Below are positions 45,995 through 55,068 of a stretch of DNA of 64,000 nucleotides, one piece after another. Source of the DNA: Thermosediminibacter oceani DSM 16646. GTDB lineage: Bacteria > Bacillota > Thermosediminibacteria > Thermosediminibacterales > Thermosediminibacteraceae. Position numbers and translations under genes: made by a program. A model generated the notes under the pieces. That model saw only the letters and a program-made list of their open reading frames with translations. It had not been told where the DNA came from and did not search any database. The stretch spans positions 1,054,001 through 1,118,000 of the forward strand of contig NC_014377.1 of NCBI RefSeq assembly GCF_000144645.1, written 5' to 3'. The stretch's first letter is position 1, and each line of letters starts with the position of its first letter.

Positions 45995-47434
45995 GTGGAA
46001 AAATCCCATGCGAGTGTCGGCGGATCCGTTGGTTATACCAAAGAGGATAACATTAACTCCCAGATAAACATCGAGATATCAAAGGACGAGATGAGTGCAG
46101 TAATCTCTTTGTCGCCGCCAAAAGGCGGGGAAATGCTAGGTCTGGAGGATATCATATCTGAATTGAACAAAAAGGGTATTAAATATGGAATAGACGTAGA
46201 AAAAATAAAGGAGATGCTGGATAAGGGTATATTTGGCAGCCGGATCCAGGTTGCAAAAGGATTGGAACCAAAAGCGGGAAGAGATGGAGAAATTAAGTAT
46301 TATTTTGAAGTGCATAAAAATTTAAAGCCTAAAATTGCCGAAGACGGCAGGGTTGATTTTCGAGATCTCGGTTTTATCACGAATGTAGCAAAAGGGCAGT
46401 TGCTAGCAGAAATAATCCCCCCTGAAAAAGGTGTACCGGGCAAGACAGTAACGGGAAAAACGCTGCCTGCAAAAGACGGGAAAGAGGTCAAATTCCGAAC
46501 AGGAAAGAATGTAATTTTGTCCGAAGATAAAAGTAAGATTTTTTCCGGAATTGATGGGCATCCTGTAATATTTGACGGACAGATAAGCGTCTTACCTGTA
46601 ATGGAGATAAGAGGAGATGTAGGGCCTGCTACCGGAAATATAGATTTCGTAGGTGGCGTAAAGATTTATGGAAATATAAAGAGTGGATACAAAGTAAAAG
46701 CCAAAGGTGACGTAGAGGTGGAAGGCTACGTCGAATCCGCTGAAATAATATCGGGTGGGACAGTTTTATTAAAAAGAGGAATACAGGGCATGGGTAAAGG
46801 CTTTGTTAAAGCCGCACAGGATGTTGTGGCAAAGTATATAGAAAACAGCACAGTCGAGGCCGGGCAAAATATTATCGTCTACGAGGCGATAATGCACAGC
46901 TATATTTCAGCAGGGAACAGGATAGAAGTAACCGGTAAAAAAGGCCAGCTGGTCGGCGGCAGTGCAAAAGCCGGGGAAGAAATTATTGCAAAAATCATAG
47001 GCTCCCCAATGGCTACATATACTGAAGTTGAAGTAGGTATAAACCCGAGTCACAAAAAAAAGCTTCAGGAAATTAATGAAAACCTAGAATATATAAAAAG
47101 CAGCCTTGAAAAAATAAAGAAAGCGGTTGAAGTGTTAGAAAAGCTGAGAAATAAAGAATCGTTAACACCAGATAAAATTCAAATGTTGAAAAAGCTGAAA
47201 GACTCAGAAGCAATGCTCCGGCATCAGCAGGAGGATCTCATTAAAGAGAAAGAAAAACTCCAGTATATTATTAAAAGTTCGGTGAAAGCTAAAGTTTCGG
47301 CTTATAACGCCATTTATCCCGGTGTGAATATTGTTATCGGCAACGCGAGTATGAAATTGAAAGATAAGGTTGAACACGCTACTTTTTACAATCATGAAGG
47401 TCAGATAAAATTCGGAACGTACGAAGGCAGGTGA
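45995..47434 (+). CDS. FapA/DUF342-family polymer-forming protein
   Basis: The 479 residues match the FapA (DUF342) family: an N-terminal alpha/beta part (about 1-180), a right-handed parallel beta-helix with repeated short turns (VRPATGNIDFVGG-like block GDVGPATGNIDFVGGVKIYG, about 200-340) and a C-terminal coiled coil (about 345-430: EINENLEYIKSSLEKIKKAV). Relatives often lie beside flagellar or chemotaxis genes; the role is unsettled. The start is GTG. It takes the place of swrB in B. subtilis. Confidence 0.85.
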   Translation: MEKSHASVGGSVGYTKEDNINSQINIEISKDEMSAVISLSPPKGGEMLGLEDIISELNKKGIKYGIDVEKIKEMLDKGIFGSRIQVAKGLEPKAGRDGEIKYYFEVHKNLKPKIAEDGRVDFRDLGFITNVAKGQLLAEIIPPEKGVPGKTVTGKTLPAKDGKEVKFRTGKNVILSEDKSKIFSGIDGHPVIFDGQISVLPVMEIRGDVGPATGNIDFVGGVKIYGNIKSGYKVKAKGDVEVEGYVESAEIISGGTVLLKRGIQGMGKGFVKAAQDVVAKYIENSTVEAGQNIIVYEAIMHSYISAGNRIEVTGKKGQLVGGSAKAGEEIIAKIIGSPMATYTEVEVGINPSHKKKLQEINENLEYIKSSLEKIKKAVEVLEKLRNKESLTPDKIQMLKKLKDSEAMLRHQQEDLIKEKEKLQYIIKSSVKAKVSAYNAIYPGVNIVIGNASMKLKDKVEHATFYNHEGQIKFGTYEGR

Positions 47435-47444
47435 GTTTTTAGCC

Positions 47445-47714
47445 ATGCGTCCGGTTGACTTGCAGGTAGTTATTCCAAAAGTGACAGAGGTGTCTAAGAA
47501 CCAGCAAGTCCTGAAAGACGCTGGTGAAGCAGGACAAAGCATAATGGCCTCACAATTTCAGGAACAGCTTCGGGTTATGAAGCAAAAAGTAAATTTACCT
47601 CCGAAAGCGGAACGGCTTCAGGTCACCCCCGACAGAAGAGAGAATCGTGAAAGGGAAAAAGATAAAAATAGGGAAAAATCTCGGAATGGCCGGCATGTAG
47701 ACCTGAAAATTTAG
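47445..47714 (+). CDS. Small hydrophilic protein at end of fla/che operon
   Basis: The 89-residue protein has no recognisable domain, signal or membrane segment. Its N-terminal half is neutral (VDLQVVIPKVTEVSKNQQVL), and its C-terminal third is very basic and acidic (RRENREREKDKNREKSRNGR), so probably disordered. It begins 10 bases after the FapA-like gene and is the last gene before the operon terminator. Function unknown. Confidence 0.6.
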   Translation: MRPVDLQVVIPKVTEVSKNQQVLKDAGEAGQSIMASQFQEQLRVMKQKVNLPPKAERLQVTPDRRENREREKDKNREKSRNGRHVDLKI

Positions 47715-47725
47715 TATGTAAACTG

Positions 47726-47747
47726 AAGCTTTGAGAAATCAAAGCTT
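47726..47747 (+). repeat. Target-site duplication of IS copy B (operon terminator stem), left
   Basis: The 22-base stem-loop AAGCTTTG-AGAAAT-CAAAGCTT lies 11 bases after the last operon gene and lacks its T-run. The identical copy with the T-run is at 49343. Confidence 0.9.
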
Positions 47748-47749
47748 CA

Positions 47750-47785
47750 GACTGTCGACAAAGTAACTGTCGACAGTCTTTTTTT
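47750..47785 (+). terminator. Inward-facing terminator at IS copy B left end
   Basis: GACTGTCGACA (47750-47760) pairs perfectly with TGTCGACAGTC (47768-47778) across a 7-base loop, followed by T7. It stops transcripts entering the element from the flagellar operon before they reach the transposase. The mirror-image structure is in copy A at about 18173-18208. Confidence 0.85.
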
Positions 47786-47859
47786 GCAAAAGCTAGTACA
47801 AAAATCATCAGCTTTTTAGTAAAATTAAAGAAGATACAAAAATATTGTGGGGCGATGAA

Positions 47860-49320
47860 ATGTTAACGAAGAAAAATCGAGAAATAATAGAGCAGGTAGA
47901 ATTAGTAAGCATCGATAGCTTAGTACCTCAAGACCATCTCCTTAGGGCAGTAGAAGAAAGCATCGACTTTAATTTCATTTATGATGAAGTAAAAGACCTA
48001 TATAGCGAAAATACAGGAAGACCTAGTATTGACCCGGTAGTGTTAATTAAGCTACTCATGCTCCAAGCATTGTATGGAATCCGCTCCATGCGCCAAACCA
48101 TCAGAGAAGTAGAAGTCAATGTAGCTTACCGTTGGTTTTTAGGCTATGGATTACAAGAAAAAATACCTCACTTTTCAACTTTTGGAAAAAACTATGAACG
48201 GCGGTTTAAGGAAAGTGATCTATTTGAAAAGATATTCGAGCGGGTGTTGATGGAAGCAATAGAATGCGGGTTTGTTAAAACAGATGCAGTATTTATCGAT
48301 GCTACTCACATAAAAGCCAGTGCCAATAAGAATAAATATATCGAGAAAGTCGCTAAGCAACGGACTCAAAAATATAAGGAAGAACTTTTAAAAGAAATCA
48401 ACGCCGAACGGGAAGCAAACGGTAAAAAGCCCTTTGAAGAAGAAGATGATGATGACGATAACAACAAAGGAGAAAATAGCTCTAAAAAAGTCAGGGTAAG
48501 CACCACAGATCCTGAAAGTGGGATGTTTCAAAAAGGGGAAAAAGAGCGCTGCTTTGCCTACACAGCTTCTGTAGCCTGTGACCGGAACAACTTTGTCCTT
48601 GGTGTCAAAATAGCACCTGGAAATGTTCATGACAGCCAGGTATTCTCCGATTTATTTCAAGAAGTAAACGATAAATTTTCTAAAATAGAGGCGGTAGTGG
48701 TTGATGCAGGCTACAAAACCCCCGGGATATGCAGAGAAATCATTGAGGCAGGAGCGCTTCCCGTTATGCCCTACAAGAGGCCGATGACCAAAGATGGTTA
48801 CTTTAAAAAACGCGAATACGTCTATGACGAATATTATGATTGTTACATATGCCCCAACAACCAAATATTAGAATACAGCACCACCAACCGGGCGGGATAC
48901 CGGGAATATAGGAGCAACCCCCAAATATGCTGTAAATGTCCCATGCGCCTACAGTGCACCAAAAGTAAAAATTACACAAAAATCATAACTCGGCATATAT
49001 GGGAGCATTACATAGAAATAGCGGAAGATATAAGACACACCCAATGGGGTAAAGAACTATACAAAATGCGCGGCCAGACCATCGAGCGGGTATTTGCCGA
49101 TGCGAAGGAAAAGCATGGCATGCGCTATACAAATCTACGAGGCTTGAGGAAAGTTGGACATTACCTCACGCTTCTTTTCGCATGCATGAATTTAAAAAAG
49201 CTGGCTTTATGGAAGAAAAGACGGGGAACGTTTCCGCCAACAGTCCCCGCTTTACATTCGTTTTTCTTAAAAATTTTCTTCGCCTTCAACAAAAAGCCGC
49301 TTTTAGGTTATGCATCCTAA
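47860..49320 (+). CDS. IS1182-family DDE transposase (copy B)
   Basis: The 486-residue transposase is identical to that of copy A except for four residues, all in the first ~170 (K/E, S/N, E/D and K/E changes). It keeps the same DDE motifs (FIDATHIKASAN, VVVDAGYKTP, ERVFADAKEKHG) and acidic linker. The ATG at 47860 follows GTGGGG by 7 bases; a GTG at 47845 is also in frame. The stop lies in the right-end hairpin. Confidence 0.93.
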   Translation: MLTKKNREIIEQVELVSIDSLVPQDHLLRAVEESIDFNFIYDEVKDLYSENTGRPSIDPVVLIKLLMLQALYGIRSMRQTIREVEVNVAYRWFLGYGLQEKIPHFSTFGKNYERRFKESDLFEKIFERVLMEAIECGFVKTDAVFIDATHIKASANKNKYIEKVAKQRTQKYKEELLKEINAEREANGKKPFEEEDDDDDNNKGENSSKKVRVSTTDPESGMFQKGEKERCFAYTASVACDRNNFVLGVKIAPGNVHDSQVFSDLFQEVNDKFSKIEAVVVDAGYKTPGICREIIEAGALPVMPYKRPMTKDGYFKKREYVYDEYYDCYICPNNQILEYSTTNRAGYREYRSNPQICCKCPMRLQCTKSKNYTKIITRHIWEHYIEIAEDIRHTQWGKELYKMRGQTIERVFADAKEKHGMRYTNLRGLRKVGHYLTLLFACMNLKKLALWKKRRGTFPPTVPALHSFFLKIFFAFNKKPLLGYAS

Positions 49321-49342
49321 AAGCGGCTTTGTCTACAAGCTG

Positions 49343-49374
49343 AAGCTTTGAGAAATCAAAGCTTTTGTTTTTTT
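49343..49374 (+). terminator. Original fla/che operon terminator, displaced by IS (right target duplication)
   Basis: The 22-base stem-loop (8-bp arms AAGCTTTG/CAAAGCTT) is followed by TTGTTTTTTT. It must have terminated the flagellar operon before the insertion. Confidence 0.85.
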
Positions 49375-49395
49375 AAACGGCCATTTTTTCTTTAC

Positions 49396-49424
49396 TTGAC
49401 TTTTACCTGTGTTTGGAGTATATT
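49396..49424 (+). promoter_or_regulatory. Promoter of iscR-iscS-iscU-mnmA
   Basis: TTGACT (49396-49401) and TATATT (49419-49424) are 17 bases apart, 50 bases before the regulator's start. The regulator probably controls this promoter itself, as IscR does; I did not see a clear palindromic operator. Confidence 0.7.
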
Positions 49425-49473
49425 ATTTACAGAAAACCAACTAAAACGATAGGAATTAAGGAGCGAATCTAAA

Positions 49474-49926
49474 TTGAAACTATCTACAAAAGGTCGGTAT
49501 GGACTTAAAGCCATGTTTGACCTGGCTATCAATTACGGTGAAGGTCCCATCCCCCTAAAAAGCATAGCTGATCGGCAGAATATATCCGAGCATTATCTGG
49601 AACAGCTCATAATGATTTTAAGGAAGGCCGGGCTCGTAAAAAGCGTCCGGGGTGCTCAGGGTGGGTATATGCTGGCCAAAAAGCCGGCGGAAATTACCGT
49701 AGGCGACGTACTTAGGGTTCTTGAAGGACCTATCGGACTTGTGGACTGCGTACTGGAACAGGACCCGCTGGAATGTGATAAAGCCGAAAACTGTATAATG
49801 CGCATTGTATGGGAGAAAATAAGAGACAGTATGATTGCTGCTATGGATTCAATAACGCTCCAGGATATGTGTAACGAAGCCGAGAAGCGCAAAGCAGAGT
49901 CGCAAAATTACATGTATTATATTTAA
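49474..49926 (+). CDS. Rrf2-family, IscR-like Fe-S-sensing regulator
   Basis: The 150 residues contain an N-terminal winged helix (MKLSTKGRYGLKAMFDLA...ISEHYLEQLIMILRKAGLVKSVRGAQGGY) and three cysteines at 92, 101 and 107, placed like the [2Fe-2S] ligands of IscR (92, 98, 104). The cysteines separate it from CymR-type members. The start is TTG after AAGGAG. It leads directly into iscS, which supports feedback control of Fe-S assembly. Confidence 0.88.
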   Translation: MKLSTKGRYGLKAMFDLAINYGEGPIPLKSIADRQNISEHYLEQLIMILRKAGLVKSVRGAQGGYMLAKKPAEITVGDVLRVLEGPIGLVDCVLEQDPLECDKAENCIMRIVWEKIRDSMIAAMDSITLQDMCNEAEKRKAESQNYMYYI

Positions 49927-49952
49927 AATAATTAAATTAAGGAGATGGGTTT

Positions 49953-51128
49953 ATGAGAAGGATATATATGGATCATGCCGGTACTACCCCTATGAGAAAA
50001 GAAGTGCTCGAAGCCATGCTCCCGTATTTTACCGAGAAATTCGGTAATGCATCGACTGTATACTCATATGGTAGGGAGGCAAAGGCGGCTATTGAGGAAG
50101 CTAGAGAGAAGGTAGCACATCTTGTAGGAGCCGATCCAAGGGAGATATTCTTTACCAGCGGCGGTACCGAATCGGACAACTGGGCTCTCAGGGGTATTGC
50201 CCATGCAAATAAAGATAGGGGTAACCACATCATAACAACATCAATAGAACACCATGCTGTACTCCATACCTGTGAAGACCTCGAAAAAGAGGGTTTTAAA
50301 CTTACCTACCTCCCGGTTGACAAATACGGTTTGGTAAAGGTCGAAGATGTGATAAACGCCATAACCGATGAGACCATACTTGTTTCGATCATGCACGCCA
50401 ACAATGAGATCGGAACGATAGAACCCATATCGGAAATAGGCCAAGCTTTGAAAAAGCTGGACAAGAAGGTTTATTTCCATACCGATGCGGTGCAAACCGT
50501 AGGCAAAATCCCTGTAAAAGTTGACGAATTGGGTGTGGACCTTTTAAGCATCTCAGCTCATAAAATATACGGCCCCAAAGGCGTAGGAGCTTTATATATC
50601 CGTAAAGGCACAAAAATCAAGCCGTTCATGACGGGAGGAGCCCAGGAGAACAAGCGAAGGGCCGGTACGGAAAACGTTCCCGGTATAGTAGGCCTGGGCA
50701 AAGCTGCGGAGCTAGCCGAGCAGGAACTCGAGGCCCAATACAAAAAGCTATCGCACTTGAGAGACAAGTTGATTAATGGCATTATGGAGAAAATTCCCCA
50801 TGTGATATTGAACGGACACCCGACCCAGCGCCTGCCTCATAACGTGAATCTATGCTTTGAGTATATAGAAGGCGAATCGCTCCTGCTCAATCTGGATATG
50901 AAGGGCATCTGTGCTTCCAGCGGTTCCGCCTGCACATCGGGTTCCCTTGAACCGTCGCACGTTCTTCTGGCTATAGGATTGCCGCATGAAATAGCTCACG
51001 GTTCTTTGAGACTCACTCTAGGAAGGGATAATACCGAGGAAGATGTGGACTACGTGCTCGAAGTTCTCCCGGGCATAGTAGAAAAGCTGCGTCAGATGTC
51101 GCCATTATTTCCCAAGGAAGGGAGGTAG
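49953..51128 (+). CDS. iscS: Cysteine desulfurase IscS/NifS
   Basis: IscS takes sulfur from cysteine for Fe-S clusters and tRNA thiolation. The 391 residues contain the PLP lysine at 204 ([12 protein letters not shown]), the loop cysteine at 327 ([17 protein letters not shown]) and [11 protein letters not shown]. It lies 27 bases after the regulator and 7 before iscU. Confidence 0.96.
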   Translation: MRRIYMDHAGTTPMRKEVLEAMLPYFTEKFGNASTVYSYGREAKAAIEEAREKVAHLVGADPREIFFTSGGTESDNWALRGIAHANKDRGNHIITTSIEHHAVLHTCEDLEKEGFKLTYLPVDKYGLVKVEDVINAITDETILVSIMHANNEIGTIEPISEIGQALKKLDKKVYFHTDAVQTVGKIPVKVDELGVDLLSISAHKIYGPKGVGALYIRKGTKIKPFMTGGAQENKRRAGTENVPGIVGLGKAAELAEQELEAQYKKLSHLRDKLINGIMEKIPHVILNGHPTQRLPHNVNLCFEYIEGESLLLNLDMKGICASSGSACTSGSLEPSHVLLAIGLPHEIAHGSLRLTLGRDNTEEDVDYVLEVLPGIVEKLRQMSPLFPKEGR

Positions 51129-51134
51129 CGAAAG

Positions 51135-51527
51135 ATGTATAATGAAAAAGTAATGGACCATTTTACAAACCCCAGAAACGTGGGAGAAATACCCGATGCG
51201 GATGGAATCGGAGAAGTAGGGAATCCCGTCTGCGGGGACATGATGAAAATATATATAAAAGTTAAAGATGATGTAATTGAAGACATAAAGTTCAAGACCT
51301 TCGGCTGCGGGGCTGCTATAGCCACCAGCAGCATGGTTACTGAAATGGTTAAGGGCAAGACTATCGAAGAGGCTTTAAAGGTTTCAAACAAGGCGGTGGC
51401 GGACGCTCTGGGGGGATTGCCGCCCGTCAAGATGCACTGTTCAAATTTAGCCGCCGACGCCCTGCATGCAGCCATAGAGGATTACAAAAAGAAAAAGGAG
51501 AGCAAAAATGTCGTTGAACAAAAATAG
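51135..51527 (+). CDS. iscU: Fe-S scaffold protein IscU/NifU-N
   Basis: This is the scaffold on which clusters are built. The 130 residues have the three ligand cysteines Cys33 (GNPVCGDMM), Cys58 (TFGCGAAIA) and Cys102 (KMHCSNLA), plus Asp35. The C-terminus overlaps mnmA by 20 bases. With no hscA/hscB in view, this is the short iscS-iscU form common in Clostridia. Confidence 0.96.
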   Translation: MYNEKVMDHFTNPRNVGEIPDADGIGEVGNPVCGDMMKIYIKVKDDVIEDIKFKTFGCGAAIATSSMVTEMVKGKTIEEALKVSNKAVADALGGLPPVKMHCSNLAADALHAAIEDYKKKKESKNVVEQK

Positions 51528-52602
51528 AGTAGTTGTTGCAATGAGCGGTGGAGTGGATAGCTCCACCTGCGCTTATTTATTAAAAAAACAGGGTTACGAA
51601 GTCATAGGTATAACGATGCAGATCTGGCAGGACCCTTCCGAAGATTATACCTACCGGGAAGGGGGCTGCTGTTCCATAGGTGCCGTGTATGATGCACGTA
51701 AAGTGGCCGAAAAGCTCGGGATTCCGTATTACGTTTTGAATTTCAAAGAAGAATTTAATCAGAAAGTGATAGAGTATTTTATTGAGGAATACCTGAGGGG
51801 CAGAACTCCGAACCCGTGTATAGCATGCAACAGGTACATCAAATTCGAGGCTCTTTTGCAGAAGGCAATGGAAGTCGATGCCTATTACCTAGCTACCGGT
51901 CACTACGCAAGGATAGAATACGATAGCGCATCAGGCAGGTACCTTTTGAAAAAGGCCGTAGATAAAAGTAAAGATCAATCTTATGCCCTTTACAATTTAA
52001 CACAGGGTCAGCTCGAACACCTGATCATGCCCTTGGGATATTTTACAAAAAGCCAGATTCGAGATATTGCAAAGGAAGCCGGCCTACCCGTCGCTGAAAA
52101 GCCCGATAGTCAAGAAATCTGCTTTGTGAACGACGACTACAAAGAGTTTTTAAAAGAAAAAGCCTCCGGAAGGATAAAACCCGGTCCGATTGTGGATAAA
52201 AACGGGAGAATACTGGGACAACACAAAGGGATCGCCTTTTACACAATTGGTCAGAGGCGCGGCCTCGGAATTTCGGCCGGAAAGCCGCTTTACGTGATAG
52301 ATATTGACCGTAAAAGAAATGCCGTGGTAGTCGGCGAAGAAAAGGACCTTTTGACAAAGGAATTTACCGCCGACCACGTAAACTGGATAGCTTTTGATGT
52401 GCTGGACGATAAAAAGCGGGTTTTCGCCAAAATACGCTACAATTTCGACGAAAAGCCCGCCCAAATTATGCCTTTGAATTCCGGTATGGTAAAGGTGGTT
52501 TTTGACGAGCCTCAAAAGTCTGTAACTCCAGGACAGTCGGTTGTGTTTTACGACGGCGATGTGGTTTTGGGCGGCGGGATTATAAGTGAGAGAATCCAGT
52601 AA
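51508..52602 (+). CDS. mnmA: tRNA-specific 2-thiouridylase MnmA
   Basis: MnmA thiolates U34 of Lys, Glu and Gln tRNAs with sulfur from IscS. The 364 residues have the PP-loop AMSGGVDSS, the two catalytic cysteines in NPCIACNRYIKF and SQEICFV, and HKGIAFYTIGQRRGL. AAAGGAG lies 7 bases before the ATG, inside iscU. The linkage to iscS explains its sulfur supply. Confidence 0.97.
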   Translation: MSLNKNRVVVAMSGGVDSSTCAYLLKKQGYEVIGITMQIWQDPSEDYTYREGGCCSIGAVYDARKVAEKLGIPYYVLNFKEEFNQKVIEYFIEEYLRGRTPNPCIACNRYIKFEALLQKAMEVDAYYLATGHYARIEYDSASGRYLLKKAVDKSKDQSYALYNLTQGQLEHLIMPLGYFTKSQIRDIAKEAGLPVAEKPDSQEICFVNDDYKEFLKEKASGRIKPGPIVDKNGRILGQHKGIAFYTIGQRRGLGISAGKPLYVIDIDRKRNAVVVGEEKDLLTKEFTADHVNWIAFDVLDDKKRVFAKIRYNFDEKPAQIMPLNSGMVKVVFDEPQKSVTPGQSVVFYDGDVVLGGGIISERIQ

Positions 52603-52628
52603 TACACCCTAAAAAGGTGTATTTTTTT
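52602..52628 (+). terminator. Intrinsic terminator after mnmA
   Basis: ATACACC and GGTGTAT form a 7-bp stem with an 8-base loop, followed by T7. It begins at the mnmA stop codon. Confidence 0.85.
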
Positions 52629-52677
52629 GTTTTTTTGGAGAAAATATGGATAGAGTTTGTTTAAGAAGGTGAAGAAC

Positions 52678-52848
52678 TTGAACTGTCCTTTGTGCGGAGG
52701 AAACTCTACCGGCAAAGTGGGTACCAATCAGTATTATTGCTGGGACTGTTTTGTGGAATTTTCAATTAACAAAAATAAAGTAATGGTTTTCGAATTAAGT
52801 GATGACGGCAGTCTCGTACCTTACGGAAAAAAAGAGAAAATGAACTAA
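52678..52848 (+). CDS. Small zinc-ribbon protein
   Basis: The 56-residue protein has two CxxC pairs (CPLCGG and YYCWDC) that can bind one zinc, followed by a short beta-rich tail. GAAGGTGA lies just before TTG at 52678; an in-frame TTG at 52657 has no ribosome site. No function is known to me. It may be transcribed by read-through from mnmA. Confidence 0.6.
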   Translation: MNCPLCGGNSTGKVGTNQYYCWDCFVEFSINKNKVMVFELSDDGSLVPYGKKEKMN

Positions 52849-52910
52849 TCGAATTTGGCCGTATCAATGGTCTATATATATCATCATATTATATATCATG
52901 ATAGAGGGAG

Positions 52911-52936
52911 AGAGGCTTTTAGGCCTCTATTTTTTG
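52911..52936 (+). terminator. Intrinsic terminator before oxidoreductase gene
   Basis: AGAGGC-TTTTAG-GCCTCT (52911-52928) forms a 6-bp stem followed by ATTTTTTG. It ends the small zinc-ribbon transcript. AT-rich alternating sequence with repeated TATATAT/ATCAT precedes it. Confidence 0.65.
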
Positions 52937-53028
52937 TTTGTGATTGCAAATACTTTTCACTAAATAGCAATAAAGTAAAAACCGGTGATTGAGTATAATA
53001 ATAATATCCTAAAAAGATATATTCGAAC

Positions 53029-53057
53029 TTGACGCAACAAAACGATAGAGCTATTAT
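53029..53057 (+). promoter_or_regulatory. Promoter of oxidoreductase gene
   Basis: TTGACG (53029-53034) and TATTAT (53052-53057) have a 17-base spacer and lie about 50 bases before the start codon. Another TATAAT at 52994 has no matching -35. Confidence 0.7.
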
Positions 53058-53108
53058 ATTTAAAAAGCTTATTTGTGAAAAGAATAACATTCTCAAGGGG
53101 GTTTTCAA

Positions 53109-55049
53109 ATGAATTTAAAATTCAATGAGCTTTTAAAACCAATTCAAATTGGGTCAATGCAACTTAGAAACAGGATTGTCATGCCTGCCATGGTTACAAA
53201 TTACGCTGCTGCTGATGGTGCAGTTACTGACCGCTTTAAATCTTATCACCAGGTGAGAGCAAAAGGTGGAGTTGGCTTAATTATTATTGAAGCTACGTAT
53301 GTACATCCAAGCGGTAAAGGCTTTAAGAACCAAGTTGGTATTTACAAAGATGAATTAGTGGCTGGCCTTAGAGAATTAACTGAAGCAGTGCATGAGTATG
53401 GCGCCCGAATCGCTGTGCAACTTTATCATGCCGGAAGGCAGACAACTTCGAAAGTTACTGGAATGAGTGTAGTTGCCCCTTCACCTATTCCATGCCCGGT
53501 CAAGCATGAAACGCCTAAGGAATTATCTATAGATGAAATAAAAGAGCTGGTAGAAGCCTTCGGTCAAGCCGCGAGGCGCGCTAAAGAAGCGGGGTTCGAT
53601 GCCATAGAGATTCACGGCGCTCATGGTTACCTAATTAATCAATTTTTATCGCCGTATAGCAATAAACGAACTGACGAATACGGTGGGACTTTTGAGAACA
53701 GGATGAGGTTTCCGTTAGAAGTTGTTAAGAGAGTGAGGGAAGAAGTCGGAGCAGATTTTCCAATTATATACCGCATTAGTGCTGAAGAATACGTCACCGG
53801 AGGACTTACAATTGAAGACACTAAAGTATTTGCCCGGAAATTGGTAGAAGCAGGAATTAATGCTTTGCACGTTTCGGGTGGAGTTTATGAATCCTCGGCA
53901 ATGATTATTCAACCCGCCGCTATTTCCCAAGGCTGTTTTGTAGAAAATGCGGCAGCTATAAAGAAAGCAATAAATGGGAAGGTACCTGTAATTGCTGTCG
54001 GTAGGATCAAAGATCCGGTTATGGCTGAACAAGTTATTCAGGAAGGCAAGGCTGATTTAGTGTCTATGGGGAGGGCGTTATTAGCAGATCCAGAACTGCC
54101 TAAAAAAGTATCTGAAGGCAGGATTCAAGAAATAAGAAAATGCATTGGCTGCAATCAGGGCTGTGTTGATCGCTTGTTCCAAGACCTTGATATTTCCTGC
54201 ATTTCAAATGCGTTAACCGGGCATGAAACCGAATTTGATGTGGGAAGTCCAGCGAATAAAATGAAAAAGGTGTTAGTAATCGGTGGTGGACCTGGTGGAT
54301 TGGAAGCAGCCAGAGTGGCAGCTTTACGAGGGCATGAAGTGATTCTTTATGAAAGAGAAGACGAATTGGGTGGGCAGATGCAAATTGCTGCCGTACCACC
54401 TCACAAAGAAGAGATAAATGATTTGGCTGATTTTCTTATCAATCAGGTAGAAAAATCTGGCGCTATAATTGTAAAGGGCAAGGAAGCAGATTTGAAGACA
54501 ATTCAAGAGATTAAACCTGATGTGGTAATCGTAGCCACAGGAGCTGAACCGGTAATTCCTGAAATTCCTGGCATTGTTCAAGAAAATGTCATCACAGCGC
54601 ATGATGTTCTTAGAGATTCGGCTAATGTGGGTAAGAAAGTAGTTGTTATTGGCGGTGGAATGGTAGGTTGTGAAACCGCAGAATTTTTAGCTGATCGTGG
54701 AAAAGAGGTTACGGTTGTGGATATATTGGACGAGGTAGCGGCAGATGTTGGGGCCCCGACAAGAGGTTTGTTACTAAATCGAATGGCTGAAAAGAAAATT
54801 AAAATATTGACAAAGAGTAAAGTCAAAGAGATATCAGGGGACAGAGTCATTATAGAAGGTGAAAATGGCATAACAGAAATATCGGGTATAGATACAGTCG
54901 TAATTGCGGTGGGATCGAAGCCTAAGGATGATTTATTAAAGCTAATCGAAGCTGAGGGTATACCTTTGTACTCCATTGGCGACTGTGTCAAGCCGAGAAG
55001 GTTCATGGATGCCATTCACGAAGGTTTTCGCAAAGCTTATAGCTTGTAA
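53109..55049 (+). CDS. NADH:flavin oxidoreductase / 2,4-dienoyl-CoA reductase-like enzyme
   Basis: The 646 residues combine an old-yellow-enzyme FMN barrel (about 1-340: QLYHAGRQ, AGFDAIEIHGAHGYLINQFLSPYSNKRTDEYGG), a 4Fe-4S cluster (CIGCNQGCVDRLF with a further Cys) and an FAD/NAD(P) domain (VLVIGGGPGGLEAARVAALRGHEV, VVVIGGGMVGCETAEFLADRG). Relatives reduce enoyl-CoAs or alkenes. The substrate here is unknown. It has its own promoter and terminator. Its AT-rich third codon positions look slightly different from its neighbours, which may hint at transfer. Confidence 0.9.
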   Translation: MNLKFNELLKPIQIGSMQLRNRIVMPAMVTNYAAADGAVTDRFKSYHQVRAKGGVGLIIIEATYVHPSGKGFKNQVGIYKDELVAGLRELTEAVHEYGARIAVQLYHAGRQTTSKVTGMSVVAPSPIPCPVKHETPKELSIDEIKELVEAFGQAARRAKEAGFDAIEIHGAHGYLINQFLSPYSNKRTDEYGGTFENRMRFPLEVVKRVREEVGADFPIIYRISAEEYVTGGLTIEDTKVFARKLVEAGINALHVSGGVYESSAMIIQPAAISQGCFVENAAAIKKAINGKVPVIAVGRIKDPVMAEQVIQEGKADLVSMGRALLADPELPKKVSEGRIQEIRKCIGCNQGCVDRLFQDLDISCISNALTGHETEFDVGSPANKMKKVLVIGGGPGGLEAARVAALRGHEVILYEREDELGGQMQIAAVPPHKEEINDLADFLINQVEKSGAIIVKGKEADLKTIQEIKPDVVIVATGAEPVIPEIPGIVQENVITAHDVLRDSANVGKKVVVIGGGMVGCETAEFLADRGKEVTVVDILDEVAADVGAPTRGLLLNRMAEKKIKILTKSKVKEISGDRVIIEGENGITEISGIDTVVIAVGSKPKDDLLKLIEAEGIPLYSIGDCVKPRRFMDAIHEGFRKAYSL

Positions 55050-55068
55050 TCCGAAAGCTTTATCGAAA

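Larger units (their letters stand above)
47748..49342 (+). mobile_element. IS1182-family insertion sequence, copy B (1595 bp)
   Basis: Same length and terminal inverted repeats as copy A, in the opposite orientation, with a 22-bp direct repeat that is the whole terminator stem-loop of the fla/che operon. The left end starts CAGACTGTCGACAAAG, and its first 31 bases (47750-47778 plus T7) form an inward-facing terminator. The right end holds the 15-bp hairpin at 49293-49330. The two copies bracket the flagellar operon, and both transposases point outward. Confidence 0.93.
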
